64,000 bases of DNA from Robiginitomaculum sp. (lineage in GTDB: Bacteria; Pseudomonadota; Alphaproteobacteria; Caulobacterales; Maricaulaceae). The stretch is from assembly GCA_002733605.1 (NCBI GenBank), contig NVWK01000002.1:186001-250000 (forward strand). The letters are read 5' to 3'. The stretch's first letter is position 1. Every line of letters begins with the position of its first letter. Shown one piece after another: positions 18,121-26,545 of the stretch. The notes beneath the pieces were generated by a model, which made no database searches, had not been told where the DNA came from, and saw only the letters and a program-made list of their open reading frames with translations. The position numbers and the translations under genes were made by a program.

Positions 18121-19188
18121 TTAACGCAAGCCCGCCAAAGTCGTCTGCTTGAACTCCGCGTCGCTTAAGCTTAACGTGACCCCGGTCTGGATGTTGGACA
18201 CGGGCTTGAACTGGGCGCTTACATAGCCCTGATCCTCGCAAAACTCATGGGTAATCGCGGCAAATCCAGCCTCGCTAATACAAAATTCTTTATTGGAAAC
18301 CTTCTTCGCATTGCGCGCAGGTAGCTGCGGTACGATCAGAATTCGGTCTTGTTGCCCCGTCACTTCCAAACGCGCATACACATGCGCTTCCATGTTTTTC
18401 AGATTGCGGGCCAAGGGGCGTACACAACTATTGGGTTCAATCGGCCACCAGCCTTTTGATTCCCAATACCCGTCTGCCCTATAGGCAATCGCGCTCCATA
18501 TACGTGCAGACGCCGTGCTACAAATTGTCAGGCCAATCGTGGACTGGGCCGCTGTGGCAAATTTTTCCAAAGCGTCAAGCCGCGCGCCCAATGACGAGTT
18601 GGTGCTCAGTTTATGGTCTTTCAAAAATGTGTCCAGTGTATTGGATGTACGCCGGCCACCAAGCCCGTCCACCCGCGTAATCGCATAATTATTGTCCATC
18701 AACAAACGTTGCAATCCGGCCGTTTCCGCCTTCTTTCCATAATTTGCAGGTTCGACAAATGCCGTGCGTTCTTCCGTCGGGACAACCCGCAAAAAATCGG
18801 CAAACACCTTGTCTTGTAAATTACAGGCCGTATTCGTACTGGCCGTAAAATCGTCTTCCTTGACCCCGACACAAAAACTGCGACGACCTTTCCACTCCCG
18901 CACACCCCCTTGGTGTAAAGACGCGCTGCGGGCATACACATAGCGTGGCGTCCCTTGTTCCACAGCCATAATCTGGCATTTCCCCGAACGCAGTCTATGC
19001 CAGCCCTTCACGGTAAGTGGGCTATTGCCCTCACCTTGCGTCACAGACGCAACCGCAATGTTTAAAATGTAAGATGTCTCGTTACAAACCTGCCATGGCC
19101 GTTGCTCGGAGACGTCCCCGTCGCTTTGCGCATATCCGTTTAGTGGCATACACAGAGCCATAAAAACCAGAACAACGTATTTCAACAC
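18121..19188 (-). CDS. Exported DUF1036 protein with peptidoglycan-binding-like middle
   Basis: The longest frame overlaps argB by 95 bp. A start at GTG 19188 (TTG 19197 is the alternative) instead gives a signal peptide VLKYVVLVFMALCMPLNGYA cut after GYA. The mature protein has two similar halves, each with paired cysteines and aromatic residues (WQVCNETSYILNIAVAS; IGLTICSTASARIWSAIAYR), typical of duplicated DUF1036. Between them, LQRLLMDNNYAITRVDG with GLGGRRTSNTLDTFLKDH resembles a peptidoglycan-binding type 1 repeat. It is therefore likely a periplasmic, wall-associated protein of unknown role. It directly follows argB and precedes the HAD gene. Confidence 0.8.
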   Translation of the reverse strand: MLKYVVLVFMALCMPLNGYAQSDGDVSEQRPWQVCNETSYILNIAVASVTQGEGNSPLTVKGWHRLRSGKCQIMAVEQGTPRYVYARSASLHQGGVREWKGRRSFCVGVKEDDFTASTNTACNLQDKVFADFLRVVPTEERTAFVEPANYGKKAETAGLQRLLMDNNYAITRVDGLGGRRTSNTLDTFLKDHKLSTNSSLGARLDALEKFATAAQSTIGLTICSTASARIWSAIAYRADGYWESKGWWPIEPNSCVRPLARNLKNMEAHVYARLEVTGQQDRILIVPQLPARNAKKVSNKEFCISEAGFAAITHEFCEDQGYVSAQFKPVSNIQTGVTLSLSDAEFKQTTLAGLR

Positions 19189-19189
19189 A

Positions 19190-20053
19190 TTAGGCAATGA
19201 GCGTCCCCGCCCCTTGATCGGTGAAAAGTTCAACCAGCAATCCATGTGAGCGCCGGCCATCCAAAATGACAACCGCTTCCACACCGGCAGCCAATGCCTC
19301 CGTCGCCGTAGCCAATTTCGGAATCATACCGCCTTTGGCCACCCCGTCAGCGATTAATGTCTCAACATTTTTCGGTGTCAGGGACGTGAGCAAATGCCCT
19401 TCCTCGTCTAAAACACCTGCCACATCGGTCAGCAATAAAAGCCGGGCCGCCCCAAGCGCACCCGCCAAAACACCCGCCGCCGTATCCGCATTAATATTAA
19501 AAATTTCGCCGTTCTCTCCCGCGCTGATCGGCGAAACCACCGGAATGAATCCCGGATCAGCCGCCGCCAACACGTCCAGCACCGAAATATCTACACGGGT
19601 CGGCACGCCCGCAAATCCCAGATCATCGCGAAGTTTGCGCGCAGAAATAAGCCCCGCATCACGGCCCGACAAACCAACGGCCCGTCCGCCTGCGCGATTA
19701 ATCGCACTGACAAGATTTTTATTAATCGCGCCCGAAAGCACCATTTCCGCCACTTCAACCGTCTCCAGATCAGACACACGTAGCCCGTCTTTAAACTCGC
19801 TCTTTATATTGAGACGCGCCAGCATGGATCCGATTTGCGGGCCGCCTCCGTGCACAATCACCGGCCGCATGCCAAACTGTTTTAACAACACCACATCATT
19901 GGCAAACGCCCGGGTCAGCTCTTCACTGCCCATCGCGTTACCGCCAAATTTAATCACAACGGTTTTACCCGCATAGCGCTGGATAAACGGCAAGGCTTCC
20001 GACAAAGTCTTGGCGCTCGCCCATCCGTTTTCATTTTGGCGACGTTTTAACAT
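19190..20053 (-). CDS. argB: N-acetylglutamate kinase
   Basis: The 287-residue protein has the kinase signatures [11 protein letters not shown] (phosphate binding, about 32-42), [14 protein letters not shown] (acetylglutamate site), [13 protein letters not shown] and the C-terminal [29 protein letters not shown] split here across its ends. It phosphorylates N-acetylglutamate in arginine synthesis. It sits 6 bp after engB in the rpmH-rnpA-yidC-engB series, the usual alphaproteobacterial neighbourhood. Confidence 0.96.
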   Translation of the reverse strand: MLKRRQNENGWASAKTLSEALPFIQRYAGKTVVIKFGGNAMGSEELTRAFANDVVLLKQFGMRPVIVHGGGPQIGSMLARLNIKSEFKDGLRVSDLETVEVAEMVLSGAINKNLVSAINRAGGRAVGLSGRDAGLISARKLRDDLGFAGVPTRVDISVLDVLAAADPGFIPVVSPISAGENGEIFNINADTAAGVLAGALGAARLLLLTDVAGVLDEEGHLLTSLTPKNVETLIADGVAKGGMIPKLATATEALAAGVEAVVILDGRRSHGLLVELFTDQGAGTLIA

Positions 20054-20059
20054 AAGGCC

Positions 20060-20731
20060 TTATACCCCATTTTCGTCAGTAGCCAAACTTTCTCTCAGCG
20101 CCAAAGCGGCGATTTCGGCTTTCAAATCAGCCAGACCGATCCTCTTTTCAGACGATGTGATCACAATATTGGGATGCGCGGCAGGCCGTCTGGCAATAAC
20201 GCCTTTCACCTGCTCGGCAGTTTTTTCAAGTTCGCCTTTTTTAAGCTTGTCGATTTTGGTCAAAACGATTTGATACGGCACCGCCGTCTCGTCCAACATG
20301 CCCATAATTTCAATATCGGGGTCTTTAATGCCGCGCCTGGAATCGATCAGCAAAAACACCCGTCGCAAGGTCGCCCGGCCCCGCAAAAATTGTCGCGTCA
20401 ACCGTGTCCAGTTCGCAATATCCGTCTTCGAGGCCCTAGCATAGCCATAGCCCGGCAAATCCACCAAATGTATCCGGTCTGAAAGATTGAAATAGTTAAG
20501 CTCGCGCGTACGCCCCGGCGTATTGGAGGCCCGCGCCAGTTTCTTACGCCCCGTCAACGCATTAATCAGGGAGGACTTGCCCACATTCGAACGACCCGCA
20601 AAACAAATTTCCGGCAAATCCGGCGCAGGCAAATGCTGCATCGCCACAACACTTAACATGAACTCGGCAGGACGGGCAAACAGGAGTCGCCCCTGTTCAA
20701 CCAGTTCAACATGTTGTTCTTCATCAGTCAT
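20060..20731 (-). CDS. engB: Ribosome biogenesis GTPase EngB (YsxC/YihA)
   Basis: ATG 20731 (MTDEEQHVELVEQGR) is preferred; it overlaps the yidC stop by 8 bases, and the longer frame adds only yidC-derived residues. The 223-residue GTPase has G1 GRSNVGKSSL, G2 in NTPGRTRELN, G3 DLPGYGYA and G4 LTKIDKL. It is needed for assembly of the large ribosomal subunit. It is tightly linked to yidC upstream and argB downstream. Confidence 0.95.
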   Translation of the reverse strand: MTDEEQHVELVEQGRLLFARPAEFMLSVVAMQHLPAPDLPEICFAGRSNVGKSSLINALTGRKKLARASNTPGRTRELNYFNLSDRIHLVDLPGYGYARASKTDIANWTRLTRQFLRGRATLRRVFLLIDSRRGIKDPDIEIMGMLDETAVPYQIVLTKIDKLKKGELEKTAEQVKGVIARRPAAHPNIVITSSEKRIGLADLKAEIAALALRESLATDENGV

Positions 20732-22487
20732 TTTTATCAGCAGGCGTTTTTGCATTCTTACCCAGTATCTTGTCAAAGAACCGGTCCATAGGGGTTTCCA
20801 CCTTGAACTTACGGGTAATGATATATTGCTGGGCGAAGGTCAGGATATTATTCCAGACCCAGTAAACCAGCAGACCAGCCGCGAACGGCGCCAAAATAAA
20901 CATGAAGAACAAAGGCATGAACTGGAATATCCGGGCCTGCATTTTATCACCCGGAGGCGTGTTCAAAGTCTGCATCATCGCCATAGTCGCCCCATACATC
21001 AAAGCCAACGGGCCAATCGCGAAAAACGACAGGGCCGCAATCGGCACAGGGTCCCACGGGAAAATCCCGAAACCGTTTAACAAAGACAGAGGGTCTTGAG
21101 CCGACAAATCCTTGATCCAGCCGAAAAATGGCGCTTGGCGCATCTCCAGCGTGATGAACAGGGATTTATACAAAGCAAAGAAAATGAACATTTGCGGGAT
21201 CATCGGCAAACACCCCGCCGCCGGATTGGCACCGGCCTTTTTATATATAGCCATCGTTTCTTGTTGAAGCTTCACGCGATCATCACCATAGCGTTTTTTG
21301 ATCTTCTCGATCTTTGGCGCCAGCGCTTTCATCTTGGCCATGCTGGAATAGGCTTTGTTATTCAGCGGGAACAAAATCAATTTCAAAAGCAGGGTCAGCA
21401 CGATAATACCAACGCCGAAATTTCCAGTCATTTGACCCAGTTTGGTTAGCAACCATGAAAACGGCCGGGTCAAAACCCCCAACAAGCCCCAGTCAATTGC
21501 AAGGCCCATTTGGGCAATCCCGAGATCATTTTGATACGCATCCAGAATATGGCGCTGCTTGGCACCGGCAAAAATATATCCGGTCGATTCGATCGAAACA
21601 CCCGGAGATATAGTCGTCGGCTCCAGCATATAACTGGTTTCATAAACATCATGGCCGTTTAAATTTCTGAAACTGAACGTGGCTTCCATTTGCTGGCCTT
21701 GCGGCGCAATCGTTGCAGCCAGCCAGTATTTATCGGTCAAACCAGCCCAACCGCCGACGCCCTGATAAGACACATTGCGTTTTTTCGATAATTTCTTGTA
21801 TTTCATATCAACTTTTTTATTGTCGACAACCGCGATAGGCCCTTCTTGCAAAATAAAGAAATTAGTCAGATCATCCGGCAAATCATGCTGGCGGGTCGTC
21901 CCTGCACGCACAACAGAGATATCGTTGGAGGATGTGTTGGTGATCGTGTCTTTCAAAGTAATCAAATAGTCCGCGTCCACACTAATCACCCGGTTGACGC
22001 GGTAGCCTTCACCAATAAATTCCAAAACCACAGAGCTGTCCACACCCAGCGTGTCTCCGCTCACATGACCCCATTGGCTATTGGCACCAGTGCCCGTATT
22101 GGCAAGCGCCCAGTTATCAAACACATAGGCGGCATGATCCGCGCCCTCTGGCGAGAACATAATAACCGTACCAGAATCGTCTTTGATCGTCTGATTGTAT
22201 TTTTTCAACCGCAAATCATCAAACCGCGATCCAGCCGTGGAAAACGAACCGGACAAAGACGGGGTATCAATTTTAATGCGGGTCGCACCGGAGTTAATCA
22301 ACTCGGCCCGGTCTTTAATCTCTACAACCGGTGCAATGATTTCAGCTTGCTGTTGCTGAACCTGTGCCTCAACACGGGCCTGCTCACGCGCTTGTTCCTG
22401 AAGTGGCTTGGCAAAAAACAGGTAATATCCGCCAAGGATGAAGGCGGAAAGAACCATTGCCAGTAAAAATCGTTTTTGATCGTCCAT
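20724..22487 (-). CDS. yidC: Membrane protein insertase YidC
   Basis: The 587-residue protein has the N-terminal anchor (FLLAMVLSAFILGGYYLFF), a glutamine-rich linker, a large periplasmic beta domain, and five C-terminal membrane segments beginning GVLTRPFSWLLTKLGQMTGNFGVGIIVLTLLLKLILFPLN in spirit, with the conserved cytoplasmic KMKALAPKIEKIKKRYGDD loop and the CLPMIPQMFIFFALYKSL segment. It inserts and folds inner-membrane proteins with or without SecYEG. It follows rnpA by 46 bp; the small yidD gene that often lies between them is absent. Confidence 0.97.
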   Translation of the reverse strand: MDDQKRFLLAMVLSAFILGGYYLFFAKPLQEQAREQARVEAQVQQQQAEIIAPVVEIKDRAELINSGATRIKIDTPSLSGSFSTAGSRFDDLRLKKYNQTIKDDSGTVIMFSPEGADHAAYVFDNWALANTGTGANSQWGHVSGDTLGVDSSVVLEFIGEGYRVNRVISVDADYLITLKDTITNTSSNDISVVRAGTTRQHDLPDDLTNFFILQEGPIAVVDNKKVDMKYKKLSKKRNVSYQGVGGWAGLTDKYWLAATIAPQGQQMEATFSFRNLNGHDVYETSYMLEPTTISPGVSIESTGYIFAGAKQRHILDAYQNDLGIAQMGLAIDWGLLGVLTRPFSWLLTKLGQMTGNFGVGIIVLTLLLKLILFPLNNKAYSSMAKMKALAPKIEKIKKRYGDDRVKLQQETMAIYKKAGANPAAGCLPMIPQMFIFFALYKSLFITLEMRQAPFFGWIKDLSAQDPLSLLNGFGIFPWDPVPIAALSFFAIGPLALMYGATMAMMQTLNTPPGDKMQARIFQFMPLFFMFILAPFAAGLLVYWVWNNILTFAQQYIITRKFKVETPMDRFFDKILGKNAKTPADKND

Positions 22488-22533
22488 GATACGGACCTTT
22501 ATAGAGTAAGTATGTTGTGGGTGTTATAAGGAT

Positions 22534-22890
22534 TTATTGGAGCCTTAAAAGTGCTTTTTCTACATCTTTGCATAATGTGTCCCAGTCTGCACCGGCCGTG
22601 GCCAGTCTGGCGATAAACACATAGTCATAAGCGTCTCGCCCCAGGGTTGGAAGATAGGCATTTGCACATTCGCGCAGCCTACGTTTTGCCCGGTTGCGGA
22701 CCACTGCATTTCCGATCTTTTTCGTCGCCGTAAACCCACACGATATGCCGCGCTCGCGGGTCGGATGTTGACGCATTTGCACGACAACGTTCGGCTTGGC
22801 AGCATAAAGGGATTTCCCGTTTCTGTTGGCGACAAACAAAAACTCGGACCGCTTCTTCAGCCGTCCGAGTTTTTGCGTATTCTCTGTCAT
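22534..22890 (-). CDS. rnpA: Ribonuclease P protein component
   Basis: The 118-residue basic protein has the RNase P core: LKKRSEFLFV at the start, CGFTATKKIGNAVVRNRAKR with the RNR motif (about residues 60-71) and a short C-terminal helix. It assists the catalytic RNA in trimming tRNA 5' ends. It lies 57 bp downstream of rpmH in the classical rpmH-rnpA pair. Confidence 0.95.
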   Translation of the reverse strand: MTENTQKLGRLKKRSEFLFVANRNGKSLYAAKPNVVVQMRQHPTRERGISCGFTATKKIGNAVVRNRAKRRLRECANAYLPTLGRDAYDYVFIARLATAGADWDTLCKDVEKALLRLQ

Positions 22891-22947
22891 GATCAGCGCG
22901 TCCCGATACCCGTCATTCCTGACAGAGGGTCGCGTTCCAAACTGCTC

Positions 22948-23082
22948 TTAAGCAGAAAGACGCTTACGACCTTTAGCACGACGGCGGGCTAAAATCTGAC
23001 GTCCAGCCTTAGTGGCCATACGGGAACGAAAGCCATGACGGCGTTTGCGAACAATCTCTGAGGGTTGAAAAGTACGTTTCAT
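22948..23082 (-). CDS. rpmH: 50S ribosomal protein L34
   Basis: A short 44-codon gene. The translation starts [19 protein letters not shown], continues with [15 protein letters not shown] and ends AKGRKRLSA, a full-length and near-universal L34 sequence. It is the first gene of the rpmH-rnpA-yidC-engB-argB series on the minus strand, with a plausible promoter 32 to 59 bases upstream of its start. Confidence 0.98.
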   Translation of the reverse strand: MKRTFQPSEIVRKRRHGFRSRMATKAGRQILARRRAKGRKRLSA

Positions 23083-23113
23083 TTCGGTCTCTATCTAGTC
23101 TAAGGCACAAATA

Positions 23114-23141
23114 TATCTATATTTACGCAAAAATTCTTCAA
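23114..23141 (-). promoter_or_regulatory. Candidate housekeeping promoter of rpmH operon
   Basis: On the minus strand TTGAAG (23141-23136) and TAGATA (23119-23114) are separated by 16 bases, inside an AT-rich tract 32 to 59 bases before the rpmH start codon. It resembles a -35/-10 pair, though alphaproteobacterial -10 elements vary, so this is tentative. Confidence 0.4.
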
Positions 23142-23290
23142 GATGGGGTGTTTAATCCCCTTATTTTATCAAGTCAAGCCGTTCCTGTGCCGATTATGCA
23201 AAATGTCGAAAGCCCTCTGCTCAACCTGTGCCCAACTAGTGCCCAGCCAATGCCCACATGGCCCGATTTCCAGGCTCTGCACGCTTTTGT

Positions 23291-23311
23291 GAACACACTT
23301 GATGTGTGTTC
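23291..23311. repeat. Perfect 8-bp inverted repeat
   Basis: GAACACAC (23291-23298) and GTGTGTTC (23304-23311) flank TTGAT. It lies in the 283-bp region between rpmH and the divergent DUF547 gene, 55 bp upstream of the latter. It has no T-run, so an operator is likelier than a terminator. No regulator in the window can be tied to it. Confidence 0.5.
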
Positions 23312-23365
23312 CAACCCAAACCGACTATGTAAGAGATCAGAAATCGAAAATCGGTAAAAGCATAC

Positions 23366-24292
23366 ATGAATAAACACATATATATACCCGTATGGATCCT
23401 GCTTCTGAGCTGTTGTGCGCTAACCGCGACAGCCCAAGAGCCGATACACGCACCCCCGGCTCCCGAACGTCTCTCTGTACCGTCCTCTTCCACCGGGACA
23501 CATCATACACAGGACGTGGGGAGCCGTGCCTCATCTGTTTCGCAAGAACCTGCCCCTCAGGTGCCCACGAATACAGATGAGGCAACCCTTATTCTCACCA
23601 ACCCTGCCAACCAATGGGCCAATATACTTGCGCAATATGGGCATATGGGCACTGACGGGATAAGACGGTTCGATTATGAAAAATTAAAAGCCTCACAAGC
23701 GGATATGGATAGTTTGGCCATTTTTATCATGAACCAGGCCTCGAAAAAACCATCCCGAATGCCCAGAGATCAAGCCATGGCCTATTGGGCCAATCTGTAT
23801 AATGCCCTTACGATTGAAGTGGTGGTACGCAATTATCCTGTGGATTCAATCCGCCAGATTAAATCAGGGTTTCGCAAAGGCCCGTGGAAACGCAAACTGA
23901 TCACCGTTGAAGGCCAAGCCCTGACACTTGATGATATCGAACACGGAATTATGCGCCCACAATTCAACACCCCCCTTGTCCATTACATGCTCAACTGCGC
24001 CTCGATCAGTTGCCCGAACCTGTCCGCCCACCCTTGGCGGGCCGCGACATTAGAGGCCGATCTCGACACCGCTGCACACGCTTATATCAACTCTCCGCGC
24101 GGCGTCTCCATTGAGGATGGCCGCATGACAGCTTCGCGCATATATAAATGGTTCAAGAAGGATTTTGAAAATTCAAACACATCTGTGCTCGCACACCTCA
24201 GCTCTTACGCGGATGCGGATTTACGCAAACAGCTTGAAGGGCGTACAAAAATCGATAGATATGCCTATGACTGGACTTTAAACGCGCCTTAG
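23366..24292 (+). CDS. Exported DUF547 protein
   Basis: The 308-residue protein has a signal peptide (HIYIPVWILLLSCCALTATAQ), then a Pro/Ser/Thr-rich linker to about residue 70, then a DUF547 domain. Its conserved blocks are visible as YWANLYNALTIEVVVRNYP, HYMLNCASISCPNLSAHPW and ASRIYKWFKKDFEN. The domain contains conserved Asn, His and Cys residues suggestive of an enzyme, but no reaction is established to my knowledge. It is divergent from rpmH and followed by the TVP38 gene after 58 bp. Confidence 0.88.
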   Translation: MNKHIYIPVWILLLSCCALTATAQEPIHAPPAPERLSVPSSSTGTHHTQDVGSRASSVSQEPAPQVPTNTDEATLILTNPANQWANILAQYGHMGTDGIRRFDYEKLKASQADMDSLAIFIMNQASKKPSRMPRDQAMAYWANLYNALTIEVVVRNYPVDSIRQIKSGFRKGPWKRKLITVEGQALTLDDIEHGIMRPQFNTPLVHYMLNCASISCPNLSAHPWRAATLEADLDTAAHAYINSPRGVSIEDGRMTASRIYKWFKKDFENSNTSVLAHLSSYADADLRKQLEGRTKIDRYAYDWTLNAP

Positions 24293-24350
24293 CCCCAAAG
24301 ACTAATGCTATAAGAAACGACGCTCAGGAATACGCTCTAAGGAATAAGCT

Positions 24351-25064
24351 ATGTTGAAACGAATCTGGCCACTTCTGGTCATTATAGCGGCCCTCATTGT
24401 ATTTTTCGCCATCGGTGGCCCAAAATACATCTCCCTCAACGCCTTGCGCGAGCATCAAGGCGTGCTTAAAGCCTTTGTAGCGGATCACGCAATCGCTTCA
24501 GCCATCGGATTTTGCGCCCTCTACGCCCTACTGACAGCCATCTCTGTACCCGGCGCCAGCCTGCTGACAATTTTTGGCGGCTTCTTGTTCGGACTGGCCA
24601 CAGGCACAATCGCCGTCGTCATTGGTGCCACAATCGGCGCCACCATCCTGTTTTTAGCCGCCCGCACCGTATTCGGAGAAAGCCTTGCCGCCAAGGCGGG
24701 GCCTTTTGTGAAAAAATTTGAAACCGGCCTGAAAGAAAACGAGCTGTCCTATTTGTTCATTCTGCGCCTCGTGCCGTTGTTTCCGTTTTTCATCGTCAAT
24801 ATCGTACCCGCCCTGTTTGGCGTCAAACTTCGCAACTATATCATCGCCACTTTCTTCGGCATTATTCCCGGATCGTTAGTCTATGTCAGCGTTGGTAACG
24901 GCATCGGAGACGCCCTTAACGCCGGACAGGACATTCCGTTAAGCGGGCTGATGACCCGCCCTGCGGTGATTATTCCCATTGTCGGATTGATTGTGTTATC
25001 TCTCATCCCTATCGCCTATAAAAAATGGGTCGCGAAACCGGTCACGGGAAAGAAATCAACGTGA
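24351..25064 (+). CDS. TVP38/TMEM64 (VTT domain) membrane protein
   Basis: The 237-residue protein has an N-terminal membrane segment and a VTT/SNARE-associated domain. Diagnostic stretches are SVPGASLLTIFGGFLFG, GATIGATILFLAARTVFG, FILRLVPLFPFFIVNIVPALFGV and FFGIIPGSLVYVSVG. The family belongs to the DedA-like half-transporters linked to lipid or solute movement. It precedes the flavoprotein reductase by 9 bp, a pairing often seen in proteobacteria, so the two probably share a transcript. Confidence 0.9.
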   Translation: MLKRIWPLLVIIAALIVFFAIGGPKYISLNALREHQGVLKAFVADHAIASAIGFCALYALLTAISVPGASLLTIFGGFLFGLATGTIAVVIGATIGATILFLAARTVFGESLAAKAGPFVKKFETGLKENELSYLFILRLVPLFPFFIVNIVPALFGVKLRNYIIATFFGIIPGSLVYVSVGNGIGDALNAGQDIPLSGLMTRPAVIIPIVGLIVLSLIPIAYKKWVAKPVTGKKST

Positions 25065-25073
25065 AAGAAACCT

Positions 25074-26510
25074 ATGTCTAAAACGATCACTAAAACAGTC
25101 TATGACGTCGATCTCTGCATTATTGGTGCAGGCTCCGGCGGGCTCTCCATCGCCGCAGGTGCCGCCCAGCTTGGCCGCTCTGTGGTGCTCTACGAAGCCG
25201 AAGAAATGGGCGGAGATTGCCTTAATTATGGCTGCATCCCGTCCAAAGCCCTGATCGCAGCCGGCAAACACGCACATGCATTTTCCACAGGCGGCCCGTT
25301 CGGCATAGCCCAAGCAAAACCCAAAGTCGATTTCAAGGCTGTGAAAGCCCACATCACCGGCGTCATCGAAACCATTGCCCCCGTCGACAGTCAGGAACGA
25401 TTTGAAGGTTTAGGCTGCATCGTCATCCGCGAGCACGCACAATTTTCAGACGCCCGTACCATTGTATCCAAGACAACCATTACCCGCGCCAAACGTATTG
25501 TCATTGCCACAGGCAGTCGCGCCTCCGCCCCGCCCATTCCGGGATTGAAAGACACGCCCTATCTGACCAATGAAACCATTTTTGCTGTTGAAGAATTACC
25601 CAAACGCCTCCTGATCATCGGCTCTGGCCCCATCGGTTTGGAACTGGGGCAAGCTTTTGCACGGCTCGGCAGTAAAGTTGAAATCATCGACATCGTCGAG
25701 CCTCTGGGCCGCAACGAGCCCGAACATGCCAAAATCCTGATCGAAGCGCTGGAGCAAGAAGGCATCATTTTTCACACACCCGCAAACACCAAAAAAATCC
25801 GCAAAACCAAAACGGGCGTTGCCGTTGATCTAGAAGACGGAACCACCTTGCGCGGCTCACATTTACTAGTGGCCGCAGGACGCCGCCCTGTCATAGACGG
25901 GCTAAACCTCGAAGCCGCAGACATCAAAACCAACAGGCAAGGCATCGTGACAGATGTCACCTTGCGCACAAGCAACAAACACGTCTATGCGGTCGGCGAT
26001 GTCTCCGGGCGCGGCGGCCTGACCCATGCGGCTGGCCATCATGCCGGCATTATTATCAAAAACTTCTATTTCGTGCCCTTCTTTAAAGCCAGCGCCGAAA
26101 CCGGCCATATGCCCGCCGTGATTTATACAGGGCCAGAACTGGCCTCTGTTGGCCTGTCAGAAGCACAAGCGTGCGAGAAATTTTCCGATATTCGCACCGT
26201 GCACTGGGACTTTGACGAAAATGACCGCGCCATTACTGAGCGCTCGACCCTCGGGGCCGTCAAACTTGTGGCCCGCAAAAACGGAGCGATCGTTGGCGGG
26301 TCCATTGTCGGCGAAGGCGCTGGTGATTTAATCCAGATGGTCGGTTTGGCCATTGCCAACAACATGAAAATTATCGCATTTACCAAATTGATCTCGCCCT
26401 ATCCGAGTCGCGGCGAAGCCGTAAAACGCGCCGCCTCCTCATGGTATACCGAAGCCGTTTTCAGTTCGAAGTCAAAAAAACTGGCCGGATTGATGGCAAA
26501 ATTTCACTAG
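25074..26510 (+). CDS. Pyridine nucleotide-disulphide oxidoreductase (MerA/Lpd-like)
   Basis: The 478-residue flavoprotein has the FAD-binding GAGSGGLSIAAGAAQLG, the redox-active disulphide GGDCLNYGCIPSKAL, the NAD(P) motif IIGSGPIGLELGQAFARLG, and the second FAD contact YAVGDVSGRGGLTHAAGHHAG. The C-terminal dimer domain ends without the His-Glu pair in the exact lipoamide dehydrogenase context, and there is no N-terminal metal-binding domain as in many MerA proteins. It is best called a mercuric reductase/dihydrolipoamide dehydrogenase-like enzyme of unknown substrate. The TVP38 gene lies immediately upstream, and no mer genes are nearby. Confidence 0.88.
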   Translation: MSKTITKTVYDVDLCIIGAGSGGLSIAAGAAQLGRSVVLYEAEEMGGDCLNYGCIPSKALIAAGKHAHAFSTGGPFGIAQAKPKVDFKAVKAHITGVIETIAPVDSQERFEGLGCIVIREHAQFSDARTIVSKTTITRAKRIVIATGSRASAPPIPGLKDTPYLTNETIFAVEELPKRLLIIGSGPIGLELGQAFARLGSKVEIIDIVEPLGRNEPEHAKILIEALEQEGIIFHTPANTKKIRKTKTGVAVDLEDGTTLRGSHLLVAAGRRPVIDGLNLEAADIKTNRQGIVTDVTLRTSNKHVYAVGDVSGRGGLTHAAGHHAGIIIKNFYFVPFFKASAETGHMPAVIYTGPELASVGLSEAQACEKFSDIRTVHWDFDENDRAITERSTLGAVKLVARKNGAIVGGSIVGEGAGDLIQMVGLAIANNMKIIAFTKLISPYPSRGEAVKRAASSWYTEAVFSSKSKKLAGLMAKFH

Positions 26511-26545
26511 TAGATTTACGGCAAGTTTTACGGTAGTTTCAGCCC

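Noticed and set aside
25074-26510. Mercury-resistance operon
   Set aside because: The reductase-like enzyme stands without merR, merT, merP or an N-terminal metal-binding domain; the TVP38 neighbour points to a general family pair.
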